Part shown: piece by piece, positions 26,488-36,468 of the stretch
Position numbering within the stretch: the stretch's first letter is position 1
Layout of the letters: the number at the start of each line of letters is the position of its first letter
From: Bacteroidota bacterium
GTDB lineage: Bacteria; Bacteroidota; Bacteroidia; JABEUT01
Reading direction: 5' to 3'
Assembly: GCA_013285655.1 (NCBI GenBank)
Contig: JABDHI010000009.1
Span: 1 to 59,191 of the forward strand
DNA: 59,191 nucleotides
Position numbers and translations under genes: made by a program
The notes under the pieces: generated by a model
Databases searched by the model: none
The model's input: the letters and a program-made list of their open reading frames with translations, nothing else
What the model was told of the DNA's origin: nothing

Positions 26488-27820
26488 GAGTACACTTATC
26501 AAAAATGCTTTATTGGTTAACGAAGGGAGAACTTTTTCCGGCGACCTGCTTATAGTAAATGGCAAAATTGAAGAGATAGGTTTTATATCAACTTATCCCG
26601 AAGGCACTACAGTTATAGACGCTTCGGGCAAATATCTTTTACCCGGCATTATAGATACCCACGTTCATTTTCGCGAACCGGGTTTAATACACAAGGCAGA
26701 TATTCATAGCGAATCAAAAGCAGCTGTTGCAGGTGGTGTTACTTCGTTTATGGATATGCCTAATACTGTACCAGCTGTATTAACACAAGAATTACTGGAA
26801 GACAAATTCAACATAGCAAAAGAAAAAGCCCTTGCCAATTATTCGTTCTATATGGGTACTTCGAACAATAACCTTGCCGAAGTAATGAAGACCGATCCTA
26901 AAAATGTGTGCGGTGTAAAGGTTTACCTGGGAACATCTACCGGAAATATGTGTGTAGATAAACCCGAAGCTGTTGAACAACTTTTTGCTCAATGCCCTAC
27001 CCTATTAGCTGCACACTGCGAAGACGAACATATTATTGAAAAGAATTCAAAACTGTTCCGCGAGAAATATGGTGAGAACCCTCCACCGGCTAGCCATCCA
27101 TTAATTCGAACCGAAGAATGTTGCTACAAATCATCGGAACATGCCGTTGAACTTGCAAAAAAGCATAACACCCGTCTGCATATTGTACACGTTTCGACTG
27201 TAAAAGAAACTGATCTGTTTGAGAACAAAACCGTGCTAGCAAAAAAACGAATTACTGCCGAAGTGTGTATTCACCACTTATGGTTTAGCGATAAAGATTA
27301 TGTCAATAAAGGCAATTGGATAAAGTGGAACCCGGCAATTAAAACCGAGAATGACCGCAGTGGTTTATTTAAAGCATTGTTAGATAATAAGATCGATACC
27401 ATTGCCACCGACCATGCCCCACATACACATGGCGAAAAAGAACAGGAATATTTCTGCTGCCCATCAGGTGCGCCTATGGTGCAGCATTCGCTAAATGCGA
27501 TGATGGAATTTTGGCGTGAAAAACGAATTCCATTAGAAACCATTGTAGAAAAAATGTGCCATGCACCTGCCACTTGTTTCCATATCGAAAACAGGGGCTT
27601 TTTGCGTAAAGGTTATTTTGCCGATCTCATTTTAGTTGATACAAATACTACGTGGACAGTCGATCAATCGAACATACTTTATAAATGCAAATGGGCACCT
27701 ATGGAAGGAGAAACTTTCCATAGCAAGGTTACCCACACGTTTGTAAATGGCAATTTGGTTTATACCAATGGGCAGTTTGATGAATCTGTAAAAGGGATGC
27801 GGTTGACCTTTGACCGTTAA
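26477..27820 (+). CDS. pyrC: Dihydroorotase
   Basis: This 447-residue amidohydrolase closes carbamoyl-aspartate to dihydroorotate in pyrimidine synthesis. Metal and catalytic residues lie in DTHVHFREPG, GVKVYLGTSTGN (carboxylated Lys), AAHCED, LHIVHVST and ATDHAPHT. This makes it a type I enzyme as in many Bacteroidota. Start at ATG 26477; another ATG 9 bases upstream adds three residues, and either choice overlaps the preceding glycosyltransferase gene. The neighbour gldC converges with no gap. Confidence 0.95.
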   Translation: MASKSTLIKNALLVNEGRTFSGDLLIVNGKIEEIGFISTYPEGTTVIDASGKYLLPGIIDTHVHFREPGLIHKADIHSESKAAVAGGVTSFMDMPNTVPAVLTQELLEDKFNIAKEKALANYSFYMGTSNNNLAEVMKTDPKNVCGVKVYLGTSTGNMCVDKPEAVEQLFAQCPTLLAAHCEDEHIIEKNSKLFREKYGENPPPASHPLIRTEECCYKSSEHAVELAKKHNTRLHIVHVSTVKETDLFENKTVLAKKRITAEVCIHHLWFSDKDYVNKGNWIKWNPAIKTENDRSGLFKALLDNKIDTIATDHAPHTHGEKEQEYFCCPSGAPMVQHSLNAMMEFWREKRIPLETIVEKMCHAPATCFHIENRGFLRKGYFADLILVDTNTTWTVDQSNILYKCKWAPMEGETFHSKVTHTFVNGNLVYTNGQFDESVKGMRLTFDR

Positions 27821-28156
27821 TTACTCAGCGCCTTTCAATATTCCCGATTCCAAAGCAAATTTGTGGGCATAATCGTATAAAGATGCAGCCAATTTCTCGT
27901 CACTCAGGGCACGTTTAATAGTATCACTCTGCCCCAATAAGGTTTGGTGCATAAACTGCTTCATTTCGTCGGTCATCATATCTTTCGTCCACAAATGCAG
28001 GTGCATTGAGTTCTTTTCTTTGTCATCCCACATCGATAATAACATGCCTTTTACGGCACCTCCCTGCTTGGTATCGCTAGCTGACCAATTCATGCTTATA
28101 GGTAAGTTATTTTCGTCTAACTCTACGGTTATTTTAATTTCTGTTGTCTTTGCCAT
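27821..28156 (-). CDS. gldC: Gliding-motility protein GldC
   Basis: The ATG at 28156 gives MAKTTEIKITVELDENNLPI and 111 residues, matching GldC in length and motifs (ISMNWSASD, LHLWTKDMMTDEMKQFMHQT, LAASLYDYAHKFALESGI). The longer frame to 28204 adds 16 residues with no homology that I recognise. GldC is a small cytoplasmic protein that improves gliding and T9SS function in Flavobacterium but is not essential; it also occurs in non-gliding species. Together with the PorW-like gene and the tagged phosphoesterase it supports a type IX system here. Confidence 0.9.
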   Translation of the reverse strand: MAKTTEIKITVELDENNLPISMNWSASDTKQGGAVKGMLLSMWDDKEKNSMHLHLWTKDMMTDEMKQFMHQTLLGQSDTIKRALSDEKLAASLYDYAHKFALESGILKGAE

Positions 28157-28190
28157 ATTGCTAATTGTTAAGTTAATAATTACTCTCTCC

Positions 28191-28267
28191 GACACTAATT
28201 TCACGAATTATTACATCGTTTATATCAAATACGTTTTTGCTTGATTATAATTCGTGTAATTCGTGTC
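28191..28267. repeat. Inverted repeat, 21-base arms
   Basis: Arms 28191-28211 and 28247-28267 are complementary at 19 of 21 positions, around a 35-base AT-rich loop. The arms are built of AATT and GTG/CAC words. It lies in the divergent region between gldC and the DUF1599 gene and resembles a small hairpin element. Confidence 0.6.
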
Positions 28268-28383
28268 AGGAAAAACTAAGCCAATAAATGTTCGATAAAT
28301 ATGGCCAAAAATAGGTCAAATTCAGATACCTGCGGCACAAATTATTTACCGCATTTTATATACTAATTATCGGTTACGAATGT

Positions 28384-28391
28384 TATCTTTG
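28384..28391 (+). promoter_or_regulatory. -7 promoter box of the DUF1599-tpiA operon
   Basis: TATCTTTG, exact TAnnTTTG, lies 26 bases before the ATG at 28418. It is the only good box before a run of six closely spaced genes. Confidence 0.55.
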
Positions 28392-28417
28392 AATCCTGAA
28401 CACCTATAAGCTCAATT

Positions 28418-28960
28418 ATGCAGAAAACACTCTCGCAGTTCGATGTTGCGGTTAACTCCTGCAGGGATATTTTTATTAAAAAGATGCACGACTACGGCAC
28501 CGCGTGGCGCATACTCAGAGTCTCATCTATTACCGACCAAATATTTATTAAAGCACAGCGCATCCGTAGCATAGAAGAAAAGGGTACCCATAAGGTAAAT
28601 GAAGATGCTACCGGTGATTTTGTAGGTATATATAATTATGCAGTAATTGCGCTTTGCCAGCTTTCGTTAAAGGACGATACCCGTATGGAAATGCCACATA
28701 AGGAAGTTGAAGAACTTTTCGACAAACATTCGAAGTATGCCCGCCAGTTAATGCAGGATAAGAACCACGATTACGGCGAAGCATGGAGAGAGATGCGCGT
28801 GTCATCGCTTACTGATCTGATACTGATGAAGCTTTTACGCATTAAACAAATTGAAGATCACAAAGGCCAAACCCTGATATCGGAGGGTATTGATGCCAAC
28901 TATTACGACATGATGAACTATGCAATTTTTGCATTAATACGCCTTACTGAAGCATTATAG
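28418..28960 (+). CDS. DUF1599 protein with internal duplication
   Basis: This 180-residue protein is made of two homologous halves. The first has KKMHDYGTAWRILRVSSITD and IRSIEEKGTH, the second DKNHDYGEAWREMRVSSLTD and IKQIEDHKGQ. Each half ends in NYAVIAL or NYAIFAL. DUF1599 belongs with small all-alpha proteins that resemble nucleotide-modification-associated or MazG-like folds, but no activity is proven. The order DUF1599, BT_3928-like, tpiA is familiar from Bacteroidota genomes. It is the first gene of the unit, and the next begins 2 bases after its stop. Confidence 0.88.
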   Translation: MQKTLSQFDVAVNSCRDIFIKKMHDYGTAWRILRVSSITDQIFIKAQRIRSIEEKGTHKVNEDATGDFVGIYNYAVIALCQLSLKDDTRMEMPHKEVEELFDKHSKYARQLMQDKNHDYGEAWREMRVSSLTDLILMKLLRIKQIEDHKGQTLISEGIDANYYDMMNYAIFALIRLTEAL

Positions 28961-28962
28961 TT

Positions 28963-30090
28963 ATGAGGACATTAGTTAAAATTTGCATTTTTATTGTTGG
29001 GGCGCTGTTCATTTTCTCCGGCTTTGTAAAAGCCGATGATCCGCTTGGCTTCTCATACAAGTTGCAAGAATATTTCGAAGCATTCGGCCCTGCATGGAAA
29101 TGGGCTATACCGCTTTCACTTCCTTTAGCCTGTTTCATCCCTATATTAGAAATGATACTTGGCTTTATGTGCCTCATAGGAGCCTTCAAACGGTTTACCT
29201 TATGGATGCTTTTCCTGATGGATCTTTTCTTTACGTTCCTAACCTTTTACACCGCTCACTACAATAAAGTACTTGAATGCGGTTGCTTTGGTGATGCTAT
29301 ACCCATGACTCCTTGGGTAACCTTTTGGAAAGACGTAGCAATACTTGTTCTGATAGCTATAATTGCAATCGGCCACAAAAATTATACATCTGTTTTATCA
29401 CCCAAACTCGAAAAAGCAGCGGTAATCCTATTTATTGCCGGATCCATATGGTTCTCGTGGTATTGCTACAACAATTTACCTGTTATCGATTTCCGCCCTT
29501 ACAAAGTAGGTACCGATATTAAAAAGGATATGAAAGGCGGCATACCTGATGTGCTTAAATACTACTACACATTGAAGAATAAAAAATCGGGCGAGACCAA
29601 GGAGTTTGATAAGTTCCCTGATAATTACCAAAACGATTGGGACTATGTAAGCAGCCGCACCGAAGTTGTAAAGAAAGGCGTGGAAGCTAAAATACATGAC
29701 TTTAACATTACTAACCTTGATGGTATTAACTGCACCGACAGTGTTTTAAGCAATCCGGAATACAGCATATTTATTATATCATCAGCTATTGATGCAGCAA
29801 ACACATCAGATGAAGTAACAAAGAAAATAAATGATCTTGTTGCCAACTGTGCCAAGCATAATATTAAATCGCTTTGCCTTACTGCATCCGGCGAAGACGA
29901 CATTAATAAGTTCAAACAAAAAACAAACGCTCAATATCCGTTTTACAATACCGACGATACTCAATTACGAACCATGATACGTTCGAACCCCGGTATTGTT
30001 ATGATTAAAGATGGAATTGTAATTGCTATGTGGCATTATCATAACATACCAGATTATAAAACTTTGAACGCGCAATACTTTCATAAATAG
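28963..30090 (+). CDS. BT_3928-family membrane protein (DoxX/MauE-like plus soluble domain)
   Basis: This 375-residue protein has about four to five transmembrane helices in residues 1-175, beginning VKICIFIVGALFIFSGFVKA. They include LECGCFGDAIPM, the Cys-x-Cys loop of MauE/DoxX-type proteins that handle thiol redox. Residues about 200-375 form a soluble thioredoxin-like domain (SIFIISSAIDAANT, then PGIVMIKDGIVIAMWHYHN) that lacks a CxxC site. The family is conserved beside tpiA in Bacteroidota, but its role is not established; a membrane redox or assembly role is a guess. The stop overlaps the next start by one base. Confidence 0.85.
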   Translation: MRTLVKICIFIVGALFIFSGFVKADDPLGFSYKLQEYFEAFGPAWKWAIPLSLPLACFIPILEMILGFMCLIGAFKRFTLWMLFLMDLFFTFLTFYTAHYNKVLECGCFGDAIPMTPWVTFWKDVAILVLIAIIAIGHKNYTSVLSPKLEKAAVILFIAGSIWFSWYCYNNLPVIDFRPYKVGTDIKKDMKGGIPDVLKYYYTLKNKKSGETKEFDKFPDNYQNDWDYVSSRTEVVKKGVEAKIHDFNITNLDGINCTDSVLSNPEYSIFIISSAIDAANTSDEVTKKINDLVANCAKHNIKSLCLTASGEDDINKFKQKTNAQYPFYNTDDTQLRTMIRSNPGIVMIKDGIVIAMWHYHNIPDYKTLNAQYFHK

Positions 30091-31172
30091 TGATAACATT
30101 TATAATTAAAAGACTTTTTTACGGTATGCTGGTGCTTTTTGGCGTACTGATACTTGTTTTTCTATTATTTAATGCATTGCCCGGCGACCCGGCACGTTTA
30201 ATGCTGGGCCAACGCGCCGATGCCCAGTCGATAGCTATTATTGATAAAGATCTTGGCCTTGACAAACCGCTTAGTACACAGTTTGCCATGTATATGGATG
30301 ACCTCTCTCCTATTTCTATTTACAACGACAAGAAGCCCGACAGCCCAATTTATTTAGACAGCAATAAGTATACAAGTTATACCAAGTTGTTCCGTGTTTC
30401 AAAAAACAAAATAATGATACTGAAGTATCCTTACCTGCGCCGTTCATACCAAACCAAGCGCAAGGTATCTGATATCATTGCTTCTACATTACCTAATACT
30501 GCAGTACTGGCAATTACCGCCATAGTATTTGCTTCCATCATTGGTATATTTTTGGGCATAGTCGCGGCCTTACTTAAAGACTCTATTTTCGATAAAGTAT
30601 CTGTAGTGCTTTCAGTGCTTGGCCTTGCCGGTCCGTCATTCTTTGTCGGCTTAATATTTGCATGGTTATTTGGCCACGTGTTAAGTAAATACACAGGACT
30701 TAATACAGTAGGTAACCTTTATACAATAGATGACTATGGGAATGGCCGTTATCTCGATCTGAAAAATTTAATTCTACCTGCGCTGACATTGGGCATACGT
30801 CCCCTTGCTATTATAGTGCAGCTTACACGCGCGTCAATGCTCGAAGTATTATCTCACGATTACATAAGGACCGCCTTTGCCAAGGGGCTTAAATTGCGCA
30901 AAATAATCACCAAACACGCTTTAAAGAATGCACTTAACCCTGTTGTTACAGCAATATCAGGTTGGTTTGCCAGCCTTATTGCAGGTGCAGTGTTTGTAGA
31001 ATACATTTTCGGCTGGGAAGGTATTGGCAAGGAAGTTATTGAAGCACTAGAACGTTATGACCTTCCTGTAGTAATGGGTGTGGTATTAGTAACATCTATA
31101 TTATTCGTATTGATAAATATTATTGTAGATATTATATACGCTGTATTAGACCCTCGCATACGGCTTAAATAA
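30090..31172 (+). CDS. ABC transporter permease, dipeptide/oligopeptide type
   Basis: This 360-residue protein has a GTG start overlapping the previous stop. It has an N-terminal helix followed by NALPGDPARLMLGQRAD, a periplasmic region, and about five further helices. The cytoplasmic EAA-like loop is HDYIRTAFAKGLKLRKII, followed by HALKNALNPVVTAISGW. This is the DppB/OppB/GsiC class. No binding protein, second permease or ATPase gene adjoins it, so it must join partners encoded elsewhere or work in an atypical complex. Embedded in the tpiA unit. Confidence 0.9.
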   Translation: MITFIIKRLFYGMLVLFGVLILVFLLFNALPGDPARLMLGQRADAQSIAIIDKDLGLDKPLSTQFAMYMDDLSPISIYNDKKPDSPIYLDSNKYTSYTKLFRVSKNKIMILKYPYLRRSYQTKRKVSDIIASTLPNTAVLAITAIVFASIIGIFLGIVAALLKDSIFDKVSVVLSVLGLAGPSFFVGLIFAWLFGHVLSKYTGLNTVGNLYTIDDYGNGRYLDLKNLILPALTLGIRPLAIIVQLTRASMLEVLSHDYIRTAFAKGLKLRKIITKHALKNALNPVVTAISGWFASLIAGAVFVEYIFGWEGIGKEVIEALERYDLPVVMGVVLVTSILFVLINIIVDIIYAVLDPRIRLK

Positions 31173-31182
31173 CAATTAGTTT

Positions 31183-31953
31183 ATGAGAAAAAAGATAGTA
31201 GCCGGCAACTGGAAGATGAATAAAACATATTCGGAAGCAGTGCCGCTGATGTATGAAATTAAGGACCTGTTGTTTAAAAGCAGTAAATCGGAATCGGTAA
31301 TTAAAATAATTGCTCCACCTTATCTTTACATTCACGATTTTCATGAAACATCGAAAGGCCTGAAGAACCTGTTTATTGGTGCACAAAATTGTGCCTATGA
31401 AGAATCAGGGGCTTATACAGGGGAGATATCAGCAAGCATGATTAAGTCTGTTGGTGCAAACTATATTATCATTGGCCATTCTGAAAGAAGAAGCTACTAC
31501 AAGGAAACACACGAAGACCTAAAAAAGAAAACCGATATAACCCTTAAGCATGGACTTACTCCAATATTTTGTATTGGCGAAACCAAGGAGAAACGTGAAA
31601 GCAATGAGCATTTCAACGTAGTTGAGGCGCAAATAACTGACAGTCTTTTCCATTTATCTGCTGAAGAATTCAAAAAGATTGTACTAGCATACGAACCGGT
31701 ATGGGCCATTGGCACCGGGCTTACAGCAAGCTCTGCCCAGGCTCAAGAAATGCACCACTTCATACGTTCATTAATCGAAAAAAAATACGGCAGCGGAGTA
31801 TCATCAGATATATCAATACTATATGGCGGCAGCTGTAACGAAAAAAATGCAGCCGAGCTTTTTGCCTGCCCTGATGTTGATGGTGGACTGATTGGTGGTG
31901 CCGCACTTAAGGCCAAAGAATTTGTTGAAATAATACATTCCTTCCCTAAATGA
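31183..31953 (+). CDS. tpiA: Triose-phosphate isomerase
   Basis: This 256-residue TIM barrel has RKKIVAGNWKMNKTYSEAV (catalytic Lys in NWKMN), the catalytic His region IIGHSERRSYYKET, the catalytic Glu in VLAYEPVWAIGTG and phosphate-binding loops ILYGGSCNEKNA and GGLIGGAAL. It interconverts dihydroxyacetone phosphate and glyceraldehyde-3-phosphate. It is the only glycolytic gene in the window. It starts 10 bases after the permease stop and its last four bases overlap the start of the 1493-residue protein (ATGA). Confidence 0.98.
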   Translation: MRKKIVAGNWKMNKTYSEAVPLMYEIKDLLFKSSKSESVIKIIAPPYLYIHDFHETSKGLKNLFIGAQNCAYEESGAYTGEISASMIKSVGANYIIIGHSERRSYYKETHEDLKKKTDITLKHGLTPIFCIGETKEKRESNEHFNVVEAQITDSLFHLSAEEFKKIVLAYEPVWAIGTGLTASSAQAQEMHHFIRSLIEKKYGSGVSSDISILYGGSCNEKNAAELFACPDVDGGLIGGAALKAKEFVEIIHSFPK

Positions 31954-34900
31954 AATTCATAAAAAAGCTTTCTATCCTCGTTGCATTTTTAACGTTCGCC
32001 CAGGTATCGCAGGCACAAATAAAAATCTTCAACGCTGACTCGGTATTATTTGTTAACGACCTGGAAACCTATATGGGTTCTATTATGTCGAACCATAAGG
32101 ATGTGAAAGAATTCATACAAACGTTTGTAGCTAAATGGAAAACCCCAGGCTTCCCTCACTATGTTCGTTTGGCCACGTACACCATGTCTAACGAAATGCT
32201 GACACGAAAGATCCCATCTTACCCTACTTACCAGGTGTTTCTTTCAGCTGTACTAAACTTTGTTAATACCGGTCTGTCACAAGACCAGTTCAACCAATGG
32301 ATGGCGACACTCGAAAAAATGGTTAAACAACGGCCATACAACAACCTGAATACTTACCTCACCATGAGTGATAATTTATTCAGTAACGATGTTATGTTCA
32401 AATCTCCTACCATTACGTGGAGCGCCAACAACAATAATTTCACTTTTAAAAGTGATAGCGTTCCTGAAGTTGTTTTCACTAAACTTAATTTAAAGTGCAC
32501 CAACGAACGTAACGATACTATTGTAATTTACGGAACACAAGGTGTTTTTTATCCTAATACCGGCACTTGGATAGGTAGTCATGGTAAAGTAGATTGGGTA
32601 CGTACCGGGCTTGATGGCAATTCAGTGTATGGCGAGTTAGGCAATTATACTGTAGTTTGTAAACAGGGTGGCTTTGTAGCTGATTCTGTAATATTCTGGA
32701 ACAAAACCTATTTCGACAAATCGCTTCTGGGAAAGGTTATTGAACGTAACATATCAGAACCTGCCGGTAAAGAAACCTATCCTCGCTTTATATCGTATGG
32801 TAAACGTTTTGCTATTCCTAACCTTACACCCGATGTTACTTATAATGGTGGTTTCTCAATGCGTGGAAGACGTTTTGTAGGGTCGGGTACAGTAGCCGAA
32901 CCGGCACAGTTAATTTTCAAACGTAATGGTAAACCATTCCTCATAGCGTCTTCGGTTGAATACGGTATTACTAAAGATCAGATATTGGCAGATGATGCCA
33001 GTGTTGTAATGCATTTAACAGATACCGATTCGGTTTATCACCCTGACGTGCAAATGGTATACAGCATTACTAAAAAGCATTTGTCGCTAATTCGCAACGG
33101 CCAGGGCCTGTCTCAAACTCCTTACTTCGATACTTATCACAAAGTAAATATGTTCTGTGAAGAGGTAGCATGGGATATTGACCAGCCAAAAATTGAATTG
33201 CGGGTATTAGAAGGTGCAGCACAAAGTATTGCCGATTTTGAGTCACAAGATTTTTTCAGGCCTGAACTATTTGATAAATTCAGCGATGGAACCGGTACCA
33301 ATATTATATCTATGCTGGCCCAATATTCAAAAGCTGCCGGTGGTAATGATTTCCTGGTTAGCGATATAGCCAGTTATATGCATGCTACATCTGACGAAAT
33401 GCGACCTAGCATTATGAAGCTTGCAACAGTTGGATTGATTAGTTATGACATACCTAACGACAAAATACATGTTGAGAAAAGGTTGGGAACTTTTATAAGC
33501 AACAAAATAGGTAAACTGGATTATGATGTGCTGGATTACCACTCTGAAAATCCAGGCCGTGGTGTAGATAATGGCATACTCGATCTATTAAGCAATGATA
33601 TTACTCTAAACGGTATTAAGGTTATTGTGATGAGTGATTCTGAGAACGTATATATATATCCTAAAGATCAGCAGGTGGTGTTGCATAAAAACCGTAACTC
33701 ATCATTTGGTGGTAATGTGCATGCCGGTCGTTTCGATTTTTATGGCAAGCACTTCGAATTTAAGTACGACGACTTTAAGATAAAAATGAATGCGACTGAC
33801 TCCATACGTATACAGGCTGAATCGTATGAAACAGATTCTCGCGGTCAACGCCACCTGGTACCGGTTAAGAGTGTTATTGAACACGTGAGTGGTGAAATAG
33901 CGCTTGATCAACCATCCAACAAATCTGGCTTAAAACCATTCCACCAGTATCCGATACTTACCAGTGATACAAATTCGTTTGTATACTACAATAAGAAAAC
34001 AATACAAGGAGGAGTTTACAAAAAGGATAATTTCTACTTTAAACTCGATCCGTTTGTTATTGATAGCTTGAACAGGTTTAACAACGCTGGTTTGCACTTT
34101 GCCGGAACTTTCGCATCGGCAGATATTGTGCCTGATATGCGTGAGACATTAAAACTACAACCTGATTATTCGCTTGGTTTTATACACGATGCACCGGCAG
34201 ATGGCTTAGCTTTATATAATGGCAAGGGCAAATTCTTCAGCAAACTGCGCCTTAATAACAATGGTTTAACCGGTGATGGTACAGTAAACTATGTAACATC
34301 GGTTTCTAAGTCGAATAACTTCAGGTTCTACCCTGATTCGATGAACGCGACGGCAAATAAATTTGTGGTTAATGAGCAAAAATCGCCACCTGAGTTCCCT
34401 CCTGTTACTGCTGATAGCGTTTACGAACATTGGTTGCCTAAGCAAGATCATATGGCTATTAACGACGTTAAGTCTCCTTTCTTTATTTATACCAACGAAA
34501 GTATATTCCACGGTATGATGAGCCTTACTCCCGATTTACTTTCGGGTAATGGCGAGATCGACTTCCTAAAGGCTAGTATGACATCTAAGTTCATCCGCTT
34601 TAAACAACATAAGTTCAATGCAGATACAGCAGACTTTAGTTTAGAAGCAACCGACAACTCGGGTATTGCATTTGCTACCAACAATATGAACTCAGAAATT
34701 GACTTCCAGACTCAAATGGGCGAATTCAAATCTAATGGTGGTGGTTCTGTAGTTAAGTTTCCGGAGAACGAATACATAGCTTATATGGACGAGTTTAAAT
34801 GGTACATGAACCAGGATCAACTTGAATTAAGTTCGAGCAAGACACAGAAAGTTGAAGTTCAGGGTAAGGAATTACAATTCTCAGGTGCCAAATTCATATC

Positions 34901-36431
34901 AACAGATGCAAAGCAAGACTCGCTTCAGTTTATTGCTCCTTCTGCACGATATAGCATCAAGGACTTCCTGATAACTGCACATAAAGTTCCGTTCATTAAT
35001 GTTGCCGATGCAGAAATTGTACCTGATAGCGGAAAAATATTGGTACATAAAAATGCGGTGATGGAGCCTCTTATTAAGGCTGAAATAACTGCGAATACTA
35101 TTACCAAGTATCACCACTTGTATAATGCCGATCTAAGCATCACTTCTCGAAAGAGCTACAGTGGTTCGGGATATTATGATTACATAGATGAGGCTAAGAA
35201 CAAGAAAGCAATTTACTTTAGCAACATACACGTTGATACTACGCACCAAACAGTTGCGAATAGTACCATTGCCGATACTGCACACTTTAACCTGAGTCCT
35301 TACTTTAGTTACCAGGGTGCAGTAACACTAAAAGCAACTAATCCATTCCTTTCATTTAACGGAGAGGCACGTATAATACATGAGTGCAATGAATTGAAAA
35401 TTGCATGGGTGAAATTCTCATCACAAATTGATCCTAGCAATGTGCAGATACCTATTAGCGGCCATGCTGTTAACGAAACTAACGCTCCGCTTGCTTCTTC
35501 TCCTATTTTGGCTACAACCGATTCGCTCCATATGTATGGTGCGTTCTTGTCGCCATTAGTTAACGGCAAGAAAGACATTGTTGTATTACCGGATAGCGGT
35601 TATTTAGCTTATGATAAGCCATCGCAACAATACCGTATTGCAAGCACTGAGAAGTTAATTGAACAATCGTTACCGGGCAATTATGTAAGCTTAGATACAC
35701 GCCGTTGCATATTGTATGGTGAAGGTATTATGAACCTTGGTCCTGATTATGGCCCTGTTGACATGCAAACCGTTGGTAACATTAACGACTACCTGGTACG
35801 CGATTCAATAGAAGCTAAGGTTATGGTGTTATTGAACTTCTTCTTCGATGATGGAGCACTGGATAAAATGGCAGCTGACTTTACGAATATGGGAAGTTTG
35901 AAACCTATTGATGTGAGCAAGGGCGATGTACAAAAGAACCTTCACCAGTTATTAGGTAAAGAAGAAGCTGACAAGCTTATATCACAGTTAACCCTTTACG
36001 GAACAGCCAAGAAAATACCGAAGGAACTACAATCATCACTTTACTTCAGTCAACTGACCTTGAAATGGAACAACCAAACACGTTCCTATGTTTCTGAAGG
36101 AAAGATTGGTGTGGGTAGTGTTGGTAAAACCATGGTAAATAAAATGTGCGATGGTAAAGTTGAGTTTAAGAAGAAACGCGGCGCAGACGAAATAAACATT
36201 TACATAGAGTTAGATCCTCAACACTGGTACTATTTTAACTATGTGAACGGATTTATGCAGGTGCTTTCTTCGAATAATGATTTCACCAATGCTATATCGG
36301 CCCTGAAGTCTGATAAGCGCGAACAGAAGACAGATAAAGGTAAATACACCTTCGGTGTTTCTACCTCTAATAAAAAGACCATCTTCCTGCGCAAATTTGA
36401 GACTGATAATGGCGGTGGTGGTGGAAACTAA
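31950..36431 (+). CDS. Very large exported protein, unknown function, beta-rich repeats
   Basis: This 1493-residue protein has a signal peptide (MKFIKKLSILVAFLTFAQVS, then QAQ). An N-terminal helical region (about 25-140) is followed by a very long series of beta-strand stretches separated by short turns (for example NNGLTGDGTVNYVTS and LTPDLLSGNGEIDFL). These recall the stacked beta strands of OstA/LptA-like or other beta-solenoid proteins. A Gly-rich tail ends it (GGGGGN). No sorting domain, transmembrane helix or catalytic motif is evident. I do not recognise the family. It overlaps tpiA by four bases, so translation is probably coupled. A periplasmic or outer-membrane structural role is the most I would infer. 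Confidence 0.8.
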   Translation: MKFIKKLSILVAFLTFAQVSQAQIKIFNADSVLFVNDLETYMGSIMSNHKDVKEFIQTFVAKWKTPGFPHYVRLATYTMSNEMLTRKIPSYPTYQVFLSAVLNFVNTGLSQDQFNQWMATLEKMVKQRPYNNLNTYLTMSDNLFSNDVMFKSPTITWSANNNNFTFKSDSVPEVVFTKLNLKCTNERNDTIVIYGTQGVFYPNTGTWIGSHGKVDWVRTGLDGNSVYGELGNYTVVCKQGGFVADSVIFWNKTYFDKSLLGKVIERNISEPAGKETYPRFISYGKRFAIPNLTPDVTYNGGFSMRGRRFVGSGTVAEPAQLIFKRNGKPFLIASSVEYGITKDQILADDASVVMHLTDTDSVYHPDVQMVYSITKKHLSLIRNGQGLSQTPYFDTYHKVNMFCEEVAWDIDQPKIELRVLEGAAQSIADFESQDFFRPELFDKFSDGTGTNIISMLAQYSKAAGGNDFLVSDIASYMHATSDEMRPSIMKLATVGLISYDIPNDKIHVEKRLGTFISNKIGKLDYDVLDYHSENPGRGVDNGILDLLSNDITLNGIKVIVMSDSENVYIYPKDQQVVLHKNRNSSFGGNVHAGRFDFYGKHFEFKYDDFKIKMNATDSIRIQAESYETDSRGQRHLVPVKSVIEHVSGEIALDQPSNKSGLKPFHQYPILTSDTNSFVYYNKKTIQGGVYKKDNFYFKLDPFVIDSLNRFNNAGLHFAGTFASADIVPDMRETLKLQPDYSLGFIHDAPADGLALYNGKGKFFSKLRLNNNGLTGDGTVNYVTSVSKSNNFRFYPDSMNATANKFVVNEQKSPPEFPPVTADSVYEHWLPKQDHMAINDVKSPFFIYTNESIFHGMMSLTPDLLSGNGEIDFLKASMTSKFIRFKQHKFNADTADFSLEATDNSGIAFATNNMNSEIDFQTQMGEFKSNGGGSVVKFPENEYIAYMDEFKWYMNQDQLELSSSKTQKVEVQGKELQFSGAKFISTDAKQDSLQFIAPSARYSIKDFLITAHKVPFINVADAEIVPDSGKILVHKNAVMEPLIKAEITANTITKYHHLYNADLSITSRKSYSGSGYYDYIDEAKNKKAIYFSNIHVDTTHQTVANSTIADTAHFNLSPYFSYQGAVTLKATNPFLSFNGEARIIHECNELKIAWVKFSSQIDPSNVQIPISGHAVNETNAPLASSPILATTDSLHMYGAFLSPLVNGKKDIVVLPDSGYLAYDKPSQQYRIASTEKLIEQSLPGNYVSLDTRRCILYGEGIMNLGPDYGPVDMQTVGNINDYLVRDSIEAKVMVLLNFFFDDGALDKMAADFTNMGSLKPIDVSKGDVQKNLHQLLGKEEADKLISQLTLYGTAKKIPKELQSSLYFSQLTLKWNNQTRSYVSEGKIGVGSVGKTMVNKMCDGKVEFKKKRGADEINIYIELDPQHWYYFNYVNGFMQVLSSNNDFTNAISALKSDKREQKTDKGKYTFGVSTSNKKTIFLRKFETDNGGGGGN

Positions 36432-36468
36432 AACCTGTACGGCTTATATTGTTTTATAAACTTATGTT

